Origin: Nipponacmea schrenckii
Taxonomy: Eukaryota; Mollusca; Gastropoda; Lottiidae
Direction of reading: 5' to 3'
Assembly: GCA_030562195.1 (NCBI GenBank)
Contig: JAUJPP010000005.1
Coordinates: 4,956,826 to 5,020,825, forward strand
DNA length: 64,000 nucleotides
A program made the position numbers and the translations under genes. Every line of letters starts with the position of its first letter. Position 1 is the first letter of the stretch. The notes under the pieces were generated by a model, which was not told the DNA's origin, ran no database searches, and worked only from the letters and a program-made list of their open reading frames with translations. Below are positions 1 to 11,876 of the stretch, piece after piece.

Positions 1-45
1 AACAAAAATCCATATCTTTTTATATCATCTTTGTTCAGTCTTTAC

Positions 46-1496
46 CTGATTAGGAAGATACTGGGTACAATAATCTTTTAACAGCTGGGCCTGAAGTTGA
101 TCAGCTGTTTTTAACATCTGTATATAATTCTCTTCACTGACAAATTTCATCAACTCCTTCTGACATCTGAAAAATAACACATCAGTTTCTATTAAAAAGG
201 TTTGAATTGCCCTTTGTGTACAATACAATCAAATTACTGTATTTTGTGATACAACAAGGTTGCAGTCAATGTATAAGAACGAAGTGTGTAATAACTTGAC
301 ATTGTGAAGATGATACAAGAACAGTGGTTATTGCAGTCAAGGTACAAGTACAAAGTTTGTAATAACTTGACATCGTGAAGATGTATAAGATGAAGTTAGA
401 AAGACTATACACTAACCTGATATGAAGATATTGGAGTTTAAATCTAGATGATAACGACAGTAATATTAATAAGAAATCTTCATTCAGATTGTCTGGTAGT
501 TCATCTGTATAGATCCATCTCACCATGGTATATCCCACCTCATAGCTTACATCTGAAGATAACAAGTTACTATTCAACAGAAAGCACTGGCTCAGACTTT
601 GATATTAGGGTGGATGAAAGGTAAAAAGCTAAGCTACTATTAAACAAAAGGCACTGACACAGGCTTAAAGCATAATATGTCTATTATGGTTTGTATGTCT
701 GAGCTATTAAGATGAAAATGAATAGAGAACCTATAATACCTGATAGGTCCAATTGTTTGGCATTCAAAAGGCCAGGTTCACCCCACTCACCACTGCGGCT
801 CAATAGAATAATTTTATGACCCCATAGTTGTCGTTCACCCTCAAAATTTATTACTATATCACTGCAAGAACAAACGTGAACAAATCATAAACAAATCAGT
901 GGTTGTAAGATGACAAGTTGACGTCTGCTTGTACTGGTAAACTTAAACATATGGCGTACAGGAGAACGCTCCCCCCCCCCAATCATATAACACTGCTCCC
1001 TAAATGTACTCTCAGTGCCAGGAGACAAGTAACAACTCTAGTGATAGCTTACCTGTAGTCAGATCGATTAAACAGCTCGGCAGCAATATTCACAAACCTG
1101 GATGAAAAATCACACCTAGATTCTGCTGCTGATTCTACGCTTGGCATGAAGTGATCCTCAACTTTACCACCCTTCAACCCTGGCAGAGCGTCATCTAAAA
1201 CAGATATAAATATACTTATTGGTAGCGGGCAAGGAAGGGGTGTCATGGGTTATGATGAAACGACTCCTTGTGTAAAGTCAAGCACCTCGACGAAGCGAAA
1301 GCACAATTCCTTGATAAATCGACGAAAATATCAGAAATAGCTAAGAATTTTCCTTCTTCTCGTGCATTGCTCAAGAGTTCTTGAAGTGAAAATTGTAGAT
1401 CCAGCATTAAAATTCTTAAAGCTAGTGATTTTATGCATGAAAATGCCAAAAATTAATGTTATTGATAAAATATTTGTTTGCATTACCGTCCGCCAT
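46..1496 (-). CDS. ANKFY1: Rabankyrin-5 (ANKFY1)-like, N-terminal BTB portion, partial
   Basis: Five exons on the minus strand: 1487-1496, 1053-1194, 740-861, 417-552, 46-166. All have GT-AG borders and matching phases (1, 2, 1, 2). They encode about 177 residues and continue beyond the left edge. The first exon gives only Met-Ala-Asp plus one base; joined to exon 2 it reads MADDDALPGLKGG. Residues from about 45 on form a BTB/POZ domain. The stretch TMVRWIYTDELPDNLNEDF closely resembles the TMLRWIYTDEL segment of vertebrate ANKFY1, and the following helix region (KTADQLQAQLLKDYC) matches its TAEELNASTLMNYC region. The family is a Rab5 effector on early endosomes with a BTB, ankyrin repeats and a FYVE finger; the ankyrin and FYVE parts would lie outside the window. 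The usual N-terminal coiled coil (about 40 residues) seems to be missing or replaced by a non-similar linker. A BTB paralogue is the main alternative. Confidence 0.72.
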
Positions 1497-3148
1497 TTTG
1501 TCTAGTAGCAAGTCACATGACCTGAATGCAATTCTTATTTTTTTATTAAATGGAGCTATCTCCCTTCAACCGTAGTTGGCTTGATTTGAAAGTACGACCT
1601 ACGGACAGGGTTAAGATTGAAAAAAATTCACATCTTACTGACATTTAGAGGCAGGCGTCTACTTTGAAGTTTTATATTTACCTTGGCATCTTTTACTTAA
1701 CATTGCATGCTCTCTGTCACCGCCATTTATTTAGTTTATTAGTAGGAATAAAGGAGCGCCTTTCTGACATGCCGTGAGTTGGCTAGGGTATGGCATGAAG
1801 ACCTGACGAATCTGGCAGTACCCATAACGATATTAAGGGTAGGCAATATTACGTCTGAAGAATTGCGTAGGTTTAAATTTTTTGTGCTAGAGACATGCAT
1901 GGATTCTTTTGATTACGAAACGAACTAAATGAATGAATAGCTTAATTAAGATCCATTTGCTGGTTTATTGTCGCTAACGATCACAGCAGGGAGAAATCCC
2001 CCGATCACGATTTAAGCCCCGGGCTTCTACCCTTGTACAGTGTTTAGATTTCATGAACCGAGTAATCTACTTCGAAACATGTCTTAATTTGTTTTATTCC
2101 TGTACGATTATCCTATATACCAATAAATTTCCAATTAACAGATAACACCGATTTATTTACGGGGATTATGAAATATCGCCAATACCCCGAGATACGCCGC
2201 CCTCCCGTACGCAACCTGCCCCTATCCCTCTTTCCAACTATCATTATCAATACTAAACCGCTATCTTGGAATACTTAAGTCTAAGTCTCTTGTAACTCAA
2301 AGTAAAGTTGAGTTGTATGAAGCACTAAATACATTAAGCAAGGTATAATCTTAAACTTTTCTAGCTAAAACCTTTCCTGGTTCACGAGAGAGTTAATTTG
2401 TTAAAAGCTCTCTCCTTTTCTCGGGGAGCTGAAGTAAGGGTGGGGATTTTTTTATCCTTGTTACCCCTATGTCCGTGATATTTAAATTTCGCCCCTCGCC
2501 ACTGATACCCACAACTAAAACTATTACATGACGACGATTTAGTGTATTATTATAGTGGATTAACGCCCTTGGGGGTAGAATAATGCTTCATTTACTTTTC
2601 TATTATTAGATTCTATCAATTGGATGCGTTACAACTTGTCTGTGGAAAAAGTTAATCTTGGGCGTTTAACTGTAGTAAGCGGGTAGGGGACATTTGTAAA
2701 GCAGGGAATCAAACTTTCTTATCAATCAAATCAAATCAAGAATCAATCAATAAACAATACCTCATTTGATAGGAGTTTGTATAGTCATCTTCTAGGCGAA
2801 TCGGTGCCGTTGGTTCGCATCATAGACCTTCTTAAGTAAAATAAAAAAAAATGTTAAAGAATTCCGATGAAACGGTCAATGTTTTCATGAGGTAATCCCA
2901 TGTTGGCTCTCAATATTGTCTCGAGAAAAGGATCTTGTCACTATAGTATCAGGATAAATCTTGCCTCGACATGCGGTCATAATCATTGCCTTACGATCAA
3001 CCTACGATAACCTGTCCTCGACCGCCCTGAGCCACCATTTACCCTGATCCATATTTTTCTTTTGTCTTGGGGGCAATTATTAAAGTTGAAATTGCATGTC
3101 TTGCTCGTTCACCCACGCACATAATCCGTACCCCTTCTCTCGTAGGCC
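1497..3148. other. Intergenic region between divergent ANKFY1-like and metalloprotease genes
   Basis: No convincing exon was seen on either strand. The two flanking genes are transcribed away from each other, so both promoters should lie here. A short run of ATCAA units near 2720-2755 is the only obvious simple repeat. Confidence 0.5.
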
Positions 3149-3156
3149 TATATAAA
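3149..3156 (+). promoter_or_regulatory. TATA box of the metalloprotease gene
   Basis: TATATAAA lies about 100 bases upstream of the start codon at 3253, in otherwise less AT-rich sequence. This would place transcription start near 3180, leaving about 70 bases of 5' UTR. Position and sequence fit a focused TATA promoter; no expression evidence is available. Confidence 0.5.
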
Positions 3157-3252
3157 TCTAGGGTCTTGGGATCTTCTTCACAACACACAGGCTGGACCTG
3201 TGGAAACTTCAATCCGAATTTTATATTTACGACTCTGTCTTATTTTTCGAAA

Positions 3253-6200
3253 ATGAAAATTTTTATATTTGGTATCGCTTTGATTTCTGTGATTTTCGGT
3301 TTTCCTCTGAACGATGACGCGGTAGAGCACTATGGTAAGAAAATTTGATAACTCACTATAGAGGATTGTGAGATGGGGGAGGGTTGTTGTCGATCAATGT
3401 AGATTTACTACGTCATGGACGACTAACGTCTGTTGCATTGTAATCTGTCTTATAGCGTTTGCTGGTCTTAATTGCGAACACGCTTCATTTTGACTCCGTT
3501 GGTGTTGGAGAGTAGAATATTTCATTTTCCTTCCAGACGATGTTACTGTGGAACACGTCAAGTCCATCCACCATTCCAGATGGCGTCGAGCAGCAGACGG
3601 TATGCCTGACGAGCTCCATCTACAATTTACTAGTAAAAATAACCAGGTTAAATTGAGATTAAAGAGAAGTCTGATCAACGTGAATCTACCAGTTTATATT
3701 TTCAAAGACGGTGAAATCACCCCAAAATCTCTTCCAGTAATAAAGGCGAGTATGAAACAGCATTCCTTAGTTTTCAGACTATCCAGCTGTTACGAACAGC
3801 TTCGAATACCTTGACTTCATAGCACACTTTTTAGGCACTATAGTTTGTTTGTGCATTGATTTGATTGGATTGTACGGCAAATAGAGCCCACAACCGAGAG
3901 CCAGAAACCTATCAGAAAAAATATTAATATTTGACAATTTTTTCTTCATCTCAGGCTACAGCTGTTTACTCGAGTGCAACGACAGACCCAGCCTCTTTAA
4001 TTGTTACTGGTAACGAACAGGCCTTTAGTATAGTAAGTATTGATTTAAACAAATACAGTGAAACCTGGCTATAACGAATCATACGGGACCTTATGAATTA
4101 GTTCGTTATAGCCGAAATTCATTACCGTATATTATTTTCTATGTCCACCATCTTGGATAAAGTCAAAATTGCCCATACTATTCTAAAGAAAAAGAACGAT
4201 CTTAGTATTAAAAACAGAACTTGAAACATGTTGTTATTCAGAATTTTTTCCCAATTTCCTCATTCTTACTTGTCATATTTCGCTATTTTGAATAGAATCT
4301 GCTCCACCCCTATGCCCGACCCCACTTCCCCGATGAAATAACATCATTCCCTCCTTTTCTAACAATTCTTTTTAACACATTACCTTTTGAATATTCTAGG
4401 AAGGAACTGTCATGATAGATGGGACTGAATACTTGATTACCCCAGATGAAAAGTTGGTGAAAACCACAGGCACTGGCCAAGGACATCAGCTTAAAAAATT
4501 ACTGACAAAGATAAATTATAATGATGATTCCATAGTACATCCTCCGGAACGTAAGTTGATATCCATTTTATATTTACACGGAAATTGGTTAAGGGTGGAG
4601 CGGAATGATTTTTTGGAGGTCGTTTTTTGGCTTAATACAGATGACCGTGGTGTTGATCGATGATTAGTTACATGTAACGTCATTACCAGCTAATGTACGG
4701 GTGGTCGTTGGTTGGTTGGTAGATGACAAGTTAACGTTCGCTTCCAGCGGATGCTGATATCACAGACTAGGTAGTTGTTGGTGTTCGTAGTAGTTGGTAG
4801 TTGGATTGGTTCAAATTAGATGATTCTGTGCTGTTGGTTTGGTTGTTGATAAAACGGGTGGTCGTAGTACAGACTCCGTTTTATACCTTGCATCACGAAA
4901 TGCAGTTATTTGATTGGATTGTACGCTACCGAATGTAGCCAATCAGAGCCCTTAAGATTATAAGACAGAGCTTGTAATAGCTTGGCATTATAAAGATATG
5001 ATTATCCAGTGTAATGGTGCAATGTTTTCAGAAAACCAAGAGAGTTCTGTAGTCAGTAAAAGAAGTGTAGAAGAGACTGGAAATAAAAGAACTAAAAGAG
5101 AGGTTGATGAGCATATTGTGGAGACCCTGATGATAGCGGGTCATTCTATATATAAGCGGTTCTTGAAGTATTCCAATAATGTTGAACTGGACGCTCTACA
5201 GAACACTCGCCAGTATTATGCCTTCATGCTGAATTCGGTAAGTCGACCTTTGAGAAGAGATTAAATCATCCACTTAACTTCTATCAAATTCGGACAGCAT
5301 TCGCTACAGGCCCGTATCTACAGGAGGCAGAAAAAAATGGATTGCCTCACCGATGTCGTCTAAGACCACACCCTATTGCTTCTTCGAACAATCAAGACTG
5401 ACTTCGAGCCTGAATCATCACGAGTTAATGCCCTTGATTGATAAAGTATACATTATATTGCAGATGGATATAAGATATGCTACTGTTGAAACAGTTGATG
5501 ACACGTTTAGAATAAGAATAGCGGGAACTGGTATTTTGATTTATCAGGTACGTTGTCTTATTTGATTTACACGTGTTTGTTGCCTTATTTGATTTACACG
5601 TGTTTGTTGCCTTATTTGATTTACACGTGCTTGATGTCTTATTTGATATCCACGTGTTTGTTGTCTAATTTGATTTACACGTGTTTGTTGTTCTATTTGA
5701 TTTACACGTGTTTGTTATTTTATTTGATTTACACGTGTTTATTGTCCATTATATACAGGCCCCTACAGCCATGGTGGAGAGTCATAAAGACGCTAATGAT
5801 ATAGTTCAAGTCATTAGTGTGTTAGAAGATTTGACCACATTCTCTGATACTCAAGTCAGTGCGTCTAAAATACCACGAAGTGATCATTACATGTTGTTTA
5901 CGGAGTAAGTAGCCTTAAATCCGATTCCTTAACATCGCTAACCTGAAGGTTCTGAGTTAATTTGGCAAAGCAGAACTTGGAAACAGCGTCTAGTCGTTCG
6001 TTCATTGCCCGTCTTTATTAGCTCATTAAGTGCAGAAGAGTAGGACGTAACACTCCATTCACTATATTTTATAGAAAAGCGATATTGACGATTGTTTAAT
6101 TTTTTCAGATATGACATAGCTGTAGGTCAAAGTACATCAGTTATTGGGGTTGCTTACGTCAAAGCTACATGTACCAGTATTTCTGTCTCTGTTGTTGAAG

Positions 6201-8810
6201 AATTCTTTGGAGGTCAGACTACAGCTGTAGCTGCTCACGAACTAGGTCACAAGTAAGTTATATGATATAGGTAACGTCCTAGATTTTATCATTATTCTTT
6301 TTACAATTCAAATAGCTTTAATGGGTTTTTTTTTTCACACTTTTCACATTTGCTTTAATAAAACTTTGCAGGTCTTATTTTTTACTATCCATGATAGCTT
6401 TAATATGGCATCGAAATTTGGTATGAATTTTACATTCTTCACGTCAGCTTTAATAAATCATTGCAGGTCATGATAGCTTTAATCTGACTTGAAACTATTC
6501 TATTCCAGTCTTGGTAGTAGCCACGATGGAGATTATTCAGGTTGCAGTAATGATGAAAATTATATCATGGCTTCCTACTCAAGCTTCCCTACTGGCTCAG
6601 TGAAAATCTCCAGACCATGGACCTTCTCCTCTTGTTCTGTGGCCGCCTTCAAATCTTATCTTTCTGGGTAAGTCTAGCTTTAAGATGATCTGTTAAATAA
6701 ATTTCTCTGTGGTGAATCTAATATAAAGAGGTTGATTCAAGGTCGTACGTGCATTTTATCAAGGTCATTGTTCACTAGGACACAGTACGAACCACTATCT
6801 GTCAACGTATAAGATAGCCATATACTCATATGAGTTGGAGGACGCATAAAGGAGGTTTTAGACAAGGTCGTACGTGCATTTTTTTCAAGGTCATTGTTCA
6901 CTAGGACACAGTACGAACCACTATCTGTCAACGTATAAGATAGCAATATACTCATATGAGTTGGAGGACGCATAAAGGAGGTTTTAGACAAGGTCGTACG
7001 TGCATTTTTATCAAGGTCATTGTTGACTGTTTTTCAGAAAAACCTGTACCAAAAGTCAAGATGCCACAGATACTTTTGGATACACCCAGGGCGCTGCAGG
7101 ACAGGCTATATCAGCTGACGAACAATGTCGTTTAGCTTTTGGTGGTAATTCCACACATTGTAGGGTAGGTCATTTTTTGGTATTTACTGATAATATTATC
7201 CATCTAAATGTCTTTATTTGTGCCGCTGTCTTGCTAAATTTACCCCAGTTAACATCACACATCGTCCTTTATTGACCTTTTTCCAATTTTCTAGTTGGGT
7301 CAATCGAAGGGGTAAAAGGTGCGCAAGTCTCCTTCTATATACAGTTAAACAATATTTCTTTGCAGCCTTTACAAACGTACAACGCCTTCTGTGCTCAGAT
7401 GTATTGCTATATACCCGAAAGAGCAGGATATTGTGGAACCATGGTACCTCACGAAGAAACCTCTTGTGGAAGTCAGAAGTGGTGCGTTGGTGGAAGATGC
7501 ACTGACAATGCTCTCGCTCCCAGAAGATTTGGTAAGATAATATCCTTGTCTACCTGTTTCAATTTGTCGGTTTTATCGCTAGACGATTTTGTCCAATAAG
7601 AATATTATCTGAAATTATTTTATTTTCAGATAACTGCTTTCATGGCGATGATCCGAATTATAATTGCGACGCAGCAAAATGTTCCAATGGTTATTCCGAA
7701 AGCGAAAGAGAAACATATTGTTGCGAAACGTGTGCTAGGGCTGAAGGCAGAACATTAACACCAGCGGCCATATCTACTACAAGTTTAGTGGAAACTACGT
7801 CACAGACCACCTCACCAACAACGTCACCAACGACCTCACCAACAACGTCACCGACTACGTCACCTACTACGTCCCCAACTACGTCACCAACGACCTCACC
7901 AACAACGTCACCAACTACGTCACCTACTACCTCACCTACTACGTCCCCAACTACGTCACCAACTACTTCACCAACTACGTCACCAACAACATCACCAACT
8001 ACCTCACCAACTACGTCACCAACAACATCACCAACTACGTCACCAACAACATCACCAACTACTTCACCAACTACGTCACCAACAACATCATCGACTACTT
8101 CACCAACAACAAGTCCAACTACATCACCTACCGAATCACCAGTGTCTTCAGAATCACCAGCCTTCCCATCAGAGTCACCAGACTTCCCATCAGAATCACC
8201 AGCCTTCCCCTCAGAGTCACCAGCATTCCCATCTGAATCACCAGCCTTCCCTTCAGAATCGCCAGCTTTCCCTTCAGAGTCACCAGCCTTCCCATCAGAA
8301 TCACCAGCCTTCCCATCAGAATCACCAGGCTTCCCTTCAGAGTCACCAGCTTTCCCATCAGAATCACCAGGCTTCCCTTCAGAATCTCCAGCCTTCCCAT
8401 CAGAATCACCAGCCTTCCCATCAGAATCACCAGCTTTCCCATCAGAATCACCAGCCTTCCCATCAGAATCACCAGCTTTCCCATCAGAATCACCAGGCTT
8501 CCCATCAGCGTCTAAATTCCCATTCGAAGATTCGACTGGAGAGACGACTACAGATTCACCTGGGGCAGGTAACGGGGGAATTGTTACTCTACGGCCAAAG
8601 AAAGGGGGAAAAGGCAATAGGAAAAACAAAAACAGATTTAGGAACAAGAACAAAAAGAGGAAAAATAAGAACAAAAATAAGAAGAAATCCAAGCAAGGAA
8701 AAGGGGGAAACGCGGGGAAGAAAGGGAAATTTGCAAACCGTTGCTTTTCACTGCGTTGCTTATGCAAGAAAAATCCTAAACGATTCTTTTGTAGATTCAT
8801 TAGCAAGTAA
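3253..8810 (+). CDS. Secreted reprolysin-type metalloprotease with ADAMTS-like Cys-rich region, mucin repeats and basic tail
   Basis: Twelve exons: 3253-3334, 3537-3736, 3955-4032, 4400-4550, 5032-5237, 5464-5547, 5759-5904, 6109-6252, 6509-6667, 7038-7164, 7366-7531, 7630-8810. All phases agree; product 907 aa. Order: signal peptide (1-17), prodomain with furin site RTKR at 190-193, catalytic domain with zinc site HELGHNLGSSHD (His359, Glu360, His363, His369) split by an intron, and Met-turn YIMASY. Then an ADAMTS-like cysteine-rich segment (ADEQCRLAFG; CGSQKWCVGGRC) and a second cysteine cluster (517-549). The C-terminus holds a Thr-Ser-Pro mucin block (about 573-683), SESPAFP heptads (about 684-807) and a Lys/Asn/Arg-rich tail (838-907) with four cysteines. 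There is no thrombospondin-1 repeat, so it resembles short ADAMTS/MIG-17-like proteases. All zinc ligands are present, so activity is likely. Role in matrix, mucus or shell is inference. Confidence 0.85.
5553..5752 (+). repeat. 27-bp tandem repeat in protease intron 6
   Basis: About seven copies of a 27-bp unit containing TTTGATTTACACGTGTTTGT fill the intron between exons 6 and 7. Because 27 is a multiple of three, the unit makes false open frames. It carries the E-box core CACGTG in most copies. Confidence 0.85.
6737..7027 (+). repeat. 126-bp tandem repeat in protease intron 9
   Basis: Two full copies and a partial third of a 125-126 bp unit start at 6739, 6864 and 6990 (AAGGTCGTACGTGCATTTTT). 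The copies are nearly identical, indicating recent duplication. The array stops just before the exon 10 acceptor. Confidence 0.9.
7800..8515 (+). repeat. Coding minisatellites in the protease's last exon (TTSP and SESPAFP)
   Basis: Two consecutive coding arrays. From 7800 to about 8125 a 12-bp unit (ACGTCACCAACT type) encodes Thr-Ser-Pro-Thr. From about 8130 to 8515 a 21-bp unit (TCAGAATCACCAGCCTTCCC type) encodes Ser-Glu-Ser-Pro-Ala-Phe-Pro, roughly 18 copies. Both keep frame. The first is a typical substrate for dense O-glycosylation. Confidence 0.9.
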
Positions 8811-10558
8811 GCATTATGAGTTAATGTCTAATTCGCGACTTTATATATTTCAAAAACAATGATAATATTGCTGCTTCGTTTATTTTGTTTTCTTTGATAA
8901 TAATTTTAATATTCCTTATAACTTTATCAATTTAGAACTTTATAATTATATCTCTTTGTTAAAAATTTACTTCACGTTTTCAATTGACTTTTTGTTTTTT
9001 ATTTGACACATGCTACAGGCATTTCAAACAAGTTCAGCATTCCTGCAGTGTGCAGTGAGGGAAAATTTGCCTTAACAATGGCATGTATTTGCATGAGCAT
9101 ACTGTAAACGGAGATTTGGACTGTCCCTTTTATCAAGATAAAAACTACCACCCCCTCACTCACCAAGTATACTCTGCATTTGAATCTATCTCGGATTATC
9201 TACATTTGCTCTTTAATGAGCCTGGAGAAAATTACATACCCTACCCAGCCCCACCCTGTCAATCAAGTATACTATGGCATAATTAACCAATTGGCCTTTG
9301 CCGCCATTTTGAAGTCTGCATCCCATTGAACTGTGGCAAATTGTTTCCTTCAATTAACTAAATCTAATTAAATAACAGCTATGACGTCATCCTTTGTTGT
9401 ATTTATCCATTCTCTAGTAGAATGTATGAGTGTTGTTTGAACTACTCACTAACTGTCCACTATTTCATGAAAATTGTTCACTAAATGTCCATTAATTTTT
9501 TTAAAAGTGTCCATTATTTTTTAGTTGTTTGGACCTTGTATCTTTTCACTGACAAAGCAATTCAGTTTTATTTTACAACGTTCCCATTTGATAAAGTGAA
9601 ATACAGCGTGTTTTTGATTCTGTTTTTTCTGATTGGCCTTTCTTAACAATCGCATCTATGTCAGTTTTTTTCAAAGGTTTGTTAAACCTAATTGTTGTGG
9701 CATTAGAGTTCGATATATATCCTTATTTTCATCTTCTTTTTGCTCTCACTTTATCATCAGATGAAATATCAGAAATAAAGGTCTCTCCGTATTTGAAAAT
9801 CGGGTTGTTCATACTAAATATTATCCATTGGCTCGACAGTCTAAATCACAATCTGAACCCACATAACTATTAATCAATCAATGAGTTGTGTTGATTACAA
9901 TTAGTTTAACTTTGTAGGGCTATTATTTAAGTAAGATAGAGCACTCAAACTGTCTATTAAGCCCTGACTTAATAGACAGTTTGCGTACTCTATCCCTTAC
10001 TTAAAGGACAGTGCATAAAGCTACAGACTACAGTTAAAAAGAAAATACTTAAATCGAGTTTTCTCCCTTGGACCATCACTCTCTAGGAATCAAAGCTCTA
10101 AATCACGTGATCAATATTGTTCAAAATGGTCGACATGAAATTGATTTCCTTGATTAAAGCTAAGTTTTGTATTGCAAGCTTACGAACCATGAATAAATAT
10201 TCCTGGCAATCGAAGAGGTGTAGCGCTTGTCTGAAAATTCGATCACCTTGTTGAGAAGGGGAAACACACCCTCAGTGTGCCTACTGGCCCAGAATAAGTG
10301 ACGTTGGTGGAGGGCCTTTTTTCATGCTTTTGATCTTAGAAGACATCATTCCATAATGATTGATGGCATTGGCATGGAATGAAGTCCTTGCGTTCATGGT
10401 ATTGTTATAACTTTCTTATAGTATGAAGTGAAGAACTTTGGACTAGAATGAGACTAGAAGATGCAGACTATAGGAACAAAATAAGGAAGCAGACAAATTC
10501 CTGAAATCCTGCTTAACCTTAATCAAACTAAAACTTTTCCCAACTAATTTATTTTATA
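8811..10558. other. Intergenic region between protease and zinc-finger gene
   Basis: No exon could be supported. The only structured item is the palindrome at 9926-10005. Other short open frames here lack splice context or recognisable protein features. Confidence 0.45.
9926..10005. repeat. Long near-perfect palindrome (hairpin)
   Basis: The left arm begins TTTAAGTAAGATAGAG and ends CTATTAAG. The right arm is its near-exact reverse complement (CTTAATAGACAG ... CTTACTTAAA), with arms of about 36 bases and a loop of about 6 bases. Only a few mismatches or indels separate the arms. It could be a foldback element or a transcribed hairpin. Confidence 0.8.
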
Positions 10559-11830
10559 ATGGAAAGGAACAACAGTCTGCCTTCAAATTCAATCAAAAAC
10601 ACACCCAAATTCAAAACAGAGCCTGTAACTAATTCTGCTAGTAGGATATCAAAAGTTTCTCAATTGAAAATTGAGTTACCGGTATTTGAAGCGTCTGCTA
10701 TGACAGAGGAATCTGAAAGTGAGTACAAGTCTGATGACAATTCCACTTCTTCATGGCACTTTGAAACCCTTGGCAGTCAGAGTAAAGATGTATTTGATAA
10801 TACACACTTGTGTACAGATACACTAAGACTTGGCGATCAAGTCTTAAATAGACAAGGTTATCAAGACTCAACTGTCAATGACATTCCATTTGGTATATCA
10901 GAATCTCAGGATGATGTAAAAGGTGAGGAAAACGAATCTACTTCTTCAGATAATGCTAGACTTGATCACCAAGACTTAAATAGTGTACGACTTATAGATT
11001 TAATGGAGGATACAAACGGAGTGAAACGTGAGGAAGATTTAGCAGCGTTTTCGAATAGTGATACCTTTGATCGTCAAGACTTAAATGATGTATTACATTT
11101 AGCCTTAACAGTGCCGAACAATTCCACCAATATCTTCAAATGTCAGGTTTGTGGTAAGGCATTTAGTTGCTTGAGTAGTCTTGGACGTCATGTCAAAATA
11201 CATTCAGTGGACATAGATTATAATTGTGATAAATGTTTACGACAGTTTTCCAAAGAATCTGATTTGAAACGCCATATGCAGATTCATAAGACTGATAAAG
11301 AATATATTTGTGGTCTGTGTAATAAGTCATTTAATAAAAATGAATATTTAGTTAAACATATGATAATCCACCAAAGACTGTTTAAATGTGAACACTGTGA
11401 TAAATCCTTCGCTAGTTCGTGTCATTTGGACGCACATGTTCGTATTCATACTGGAGAAAAACCCTTTAACTGTGATGTCTGTAGTAAGTCTTTCGCTTTA
11501 CGAAGTCGTTTGCTGAACCATATTGTCGTTCACACTGGAGAGAAACCTTACAGTTGCCCAGTGTGTCAGAAACGATTCGCGGACCGCAGCACGATGGGCC
11601 GCCATTTTAAAAACCATAAAGGCAACAATGAGTATAAATGTCCACACTGCGAGAAGTCTTACGGAGACAGCAGTAATTTAAAAAGACACTTGAAAAGTCA
11701 CAGCAGTACTGAACGGAAATATTCTTGTGAATTATGTACAAAATCTTTCATGGAAAATTTCCAACTTACACGACATTTAAAAATGCACGAAAGGCTGAAA
11801 AAAACTGGTAAAAAGATGCGAAAATCTTAA
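10559..11830 (+). CDS. C2H2 zinc-finger protein, eight fingers
   Basis: Uninterrupted 423-residue reading frame, ATG to TAA. Residues 1 to about 190 are acidic, Ser/Asp-rich and low complexity, with short repeated motifs such as (L/R)xDxQ(D/V)LN. The C-terminal half holds eight consecutive C2H2 fingers of pattern C-x2-C-x12-H-x3-H, starting with FKCQVCGKAF and ending with YSCELCTKSF. Classical TGEKP-type linkers join fingers 4-5 and 5-6. This is the architecture of a nuclear sequence-specific DNA-binding regulator. It cannot be assigned to a named orthologue, because such poly-finger genes expand lineage by lineage. Polyadenylation signals AATAAA follow at 11857 and 11871. It lies about 1 kb upstream of a second, longer C2H2 gene in the same orientation, suggesting local duplication. 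Confidence 0.9.
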   Translation: MERNNSLPSNSIKNTPKFKTEPVTNSASRISKVSQLKIELPVFEASAMTEESESEYKSDDNSTSSWHFETLGSQSKDVFDNTHLCTDTLRLGDQVLNRQGYQDSTVNDIPFGISESQDDVKGEENESTSSDNARLDHQDLNSVRLIDLMEDTNGVKREEDLAAFSNSDTFDRQDLNDVLHLALTVPNNSTNIFKCQVCGKAFSCLSSLGRHVKIHSVDIDYNCDKCLRQFSKESDLKRHMQIHKTDKEYICGLCNKSFNKNEYLVKHMIIHQRLFKCEHCDKSFASSCHLDAHVRIHTGEKPFNCDVCSKSFALRSRLLNHIVVHTGEKPYSCPVCQKRFADRSTMGRHFKNHKGNNEYKCPHCEKSYGDSSNLKRHLKSHSSTERKYSCELCTKSFMENFQLTRHLKMHERLKKTGKKMRKS

Positions 11831-11856
11831 ATTTCATTGTTATGTTATATTAAGTA

Positions 11857-11876
11857 AATAAAATTGAAAAAATAAA
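11857..11876 (+). terminator. Polyadenylation signals of the eight-finger gene
   Basis: Two AATAAA hexamers at 11857-11862 and 11871-11876 lie 27 to 46 bases after the stop codon, followed by T-rich sequence. The 3' UTR would be very short. Confidence 0.6.

Noticed and set aside
6737..6991. Immunoglobulin-like peptide (YTLTDSGSYC) on the minus strand
   Set aside because: It lies wholly in the 126-bp intronic repeat, and the Tyr-Cys spacing is wrong for an Ig domain; chance resemblance.
7691..8806. 371-codon minus-strand frame rich in GDVVGDVVGE
   Set aside because: It is the antisense shadow of the protease's TTSP and SESPAFP coding repeats; it has no splice or start context and the sense frame continues twelve consistent exons.
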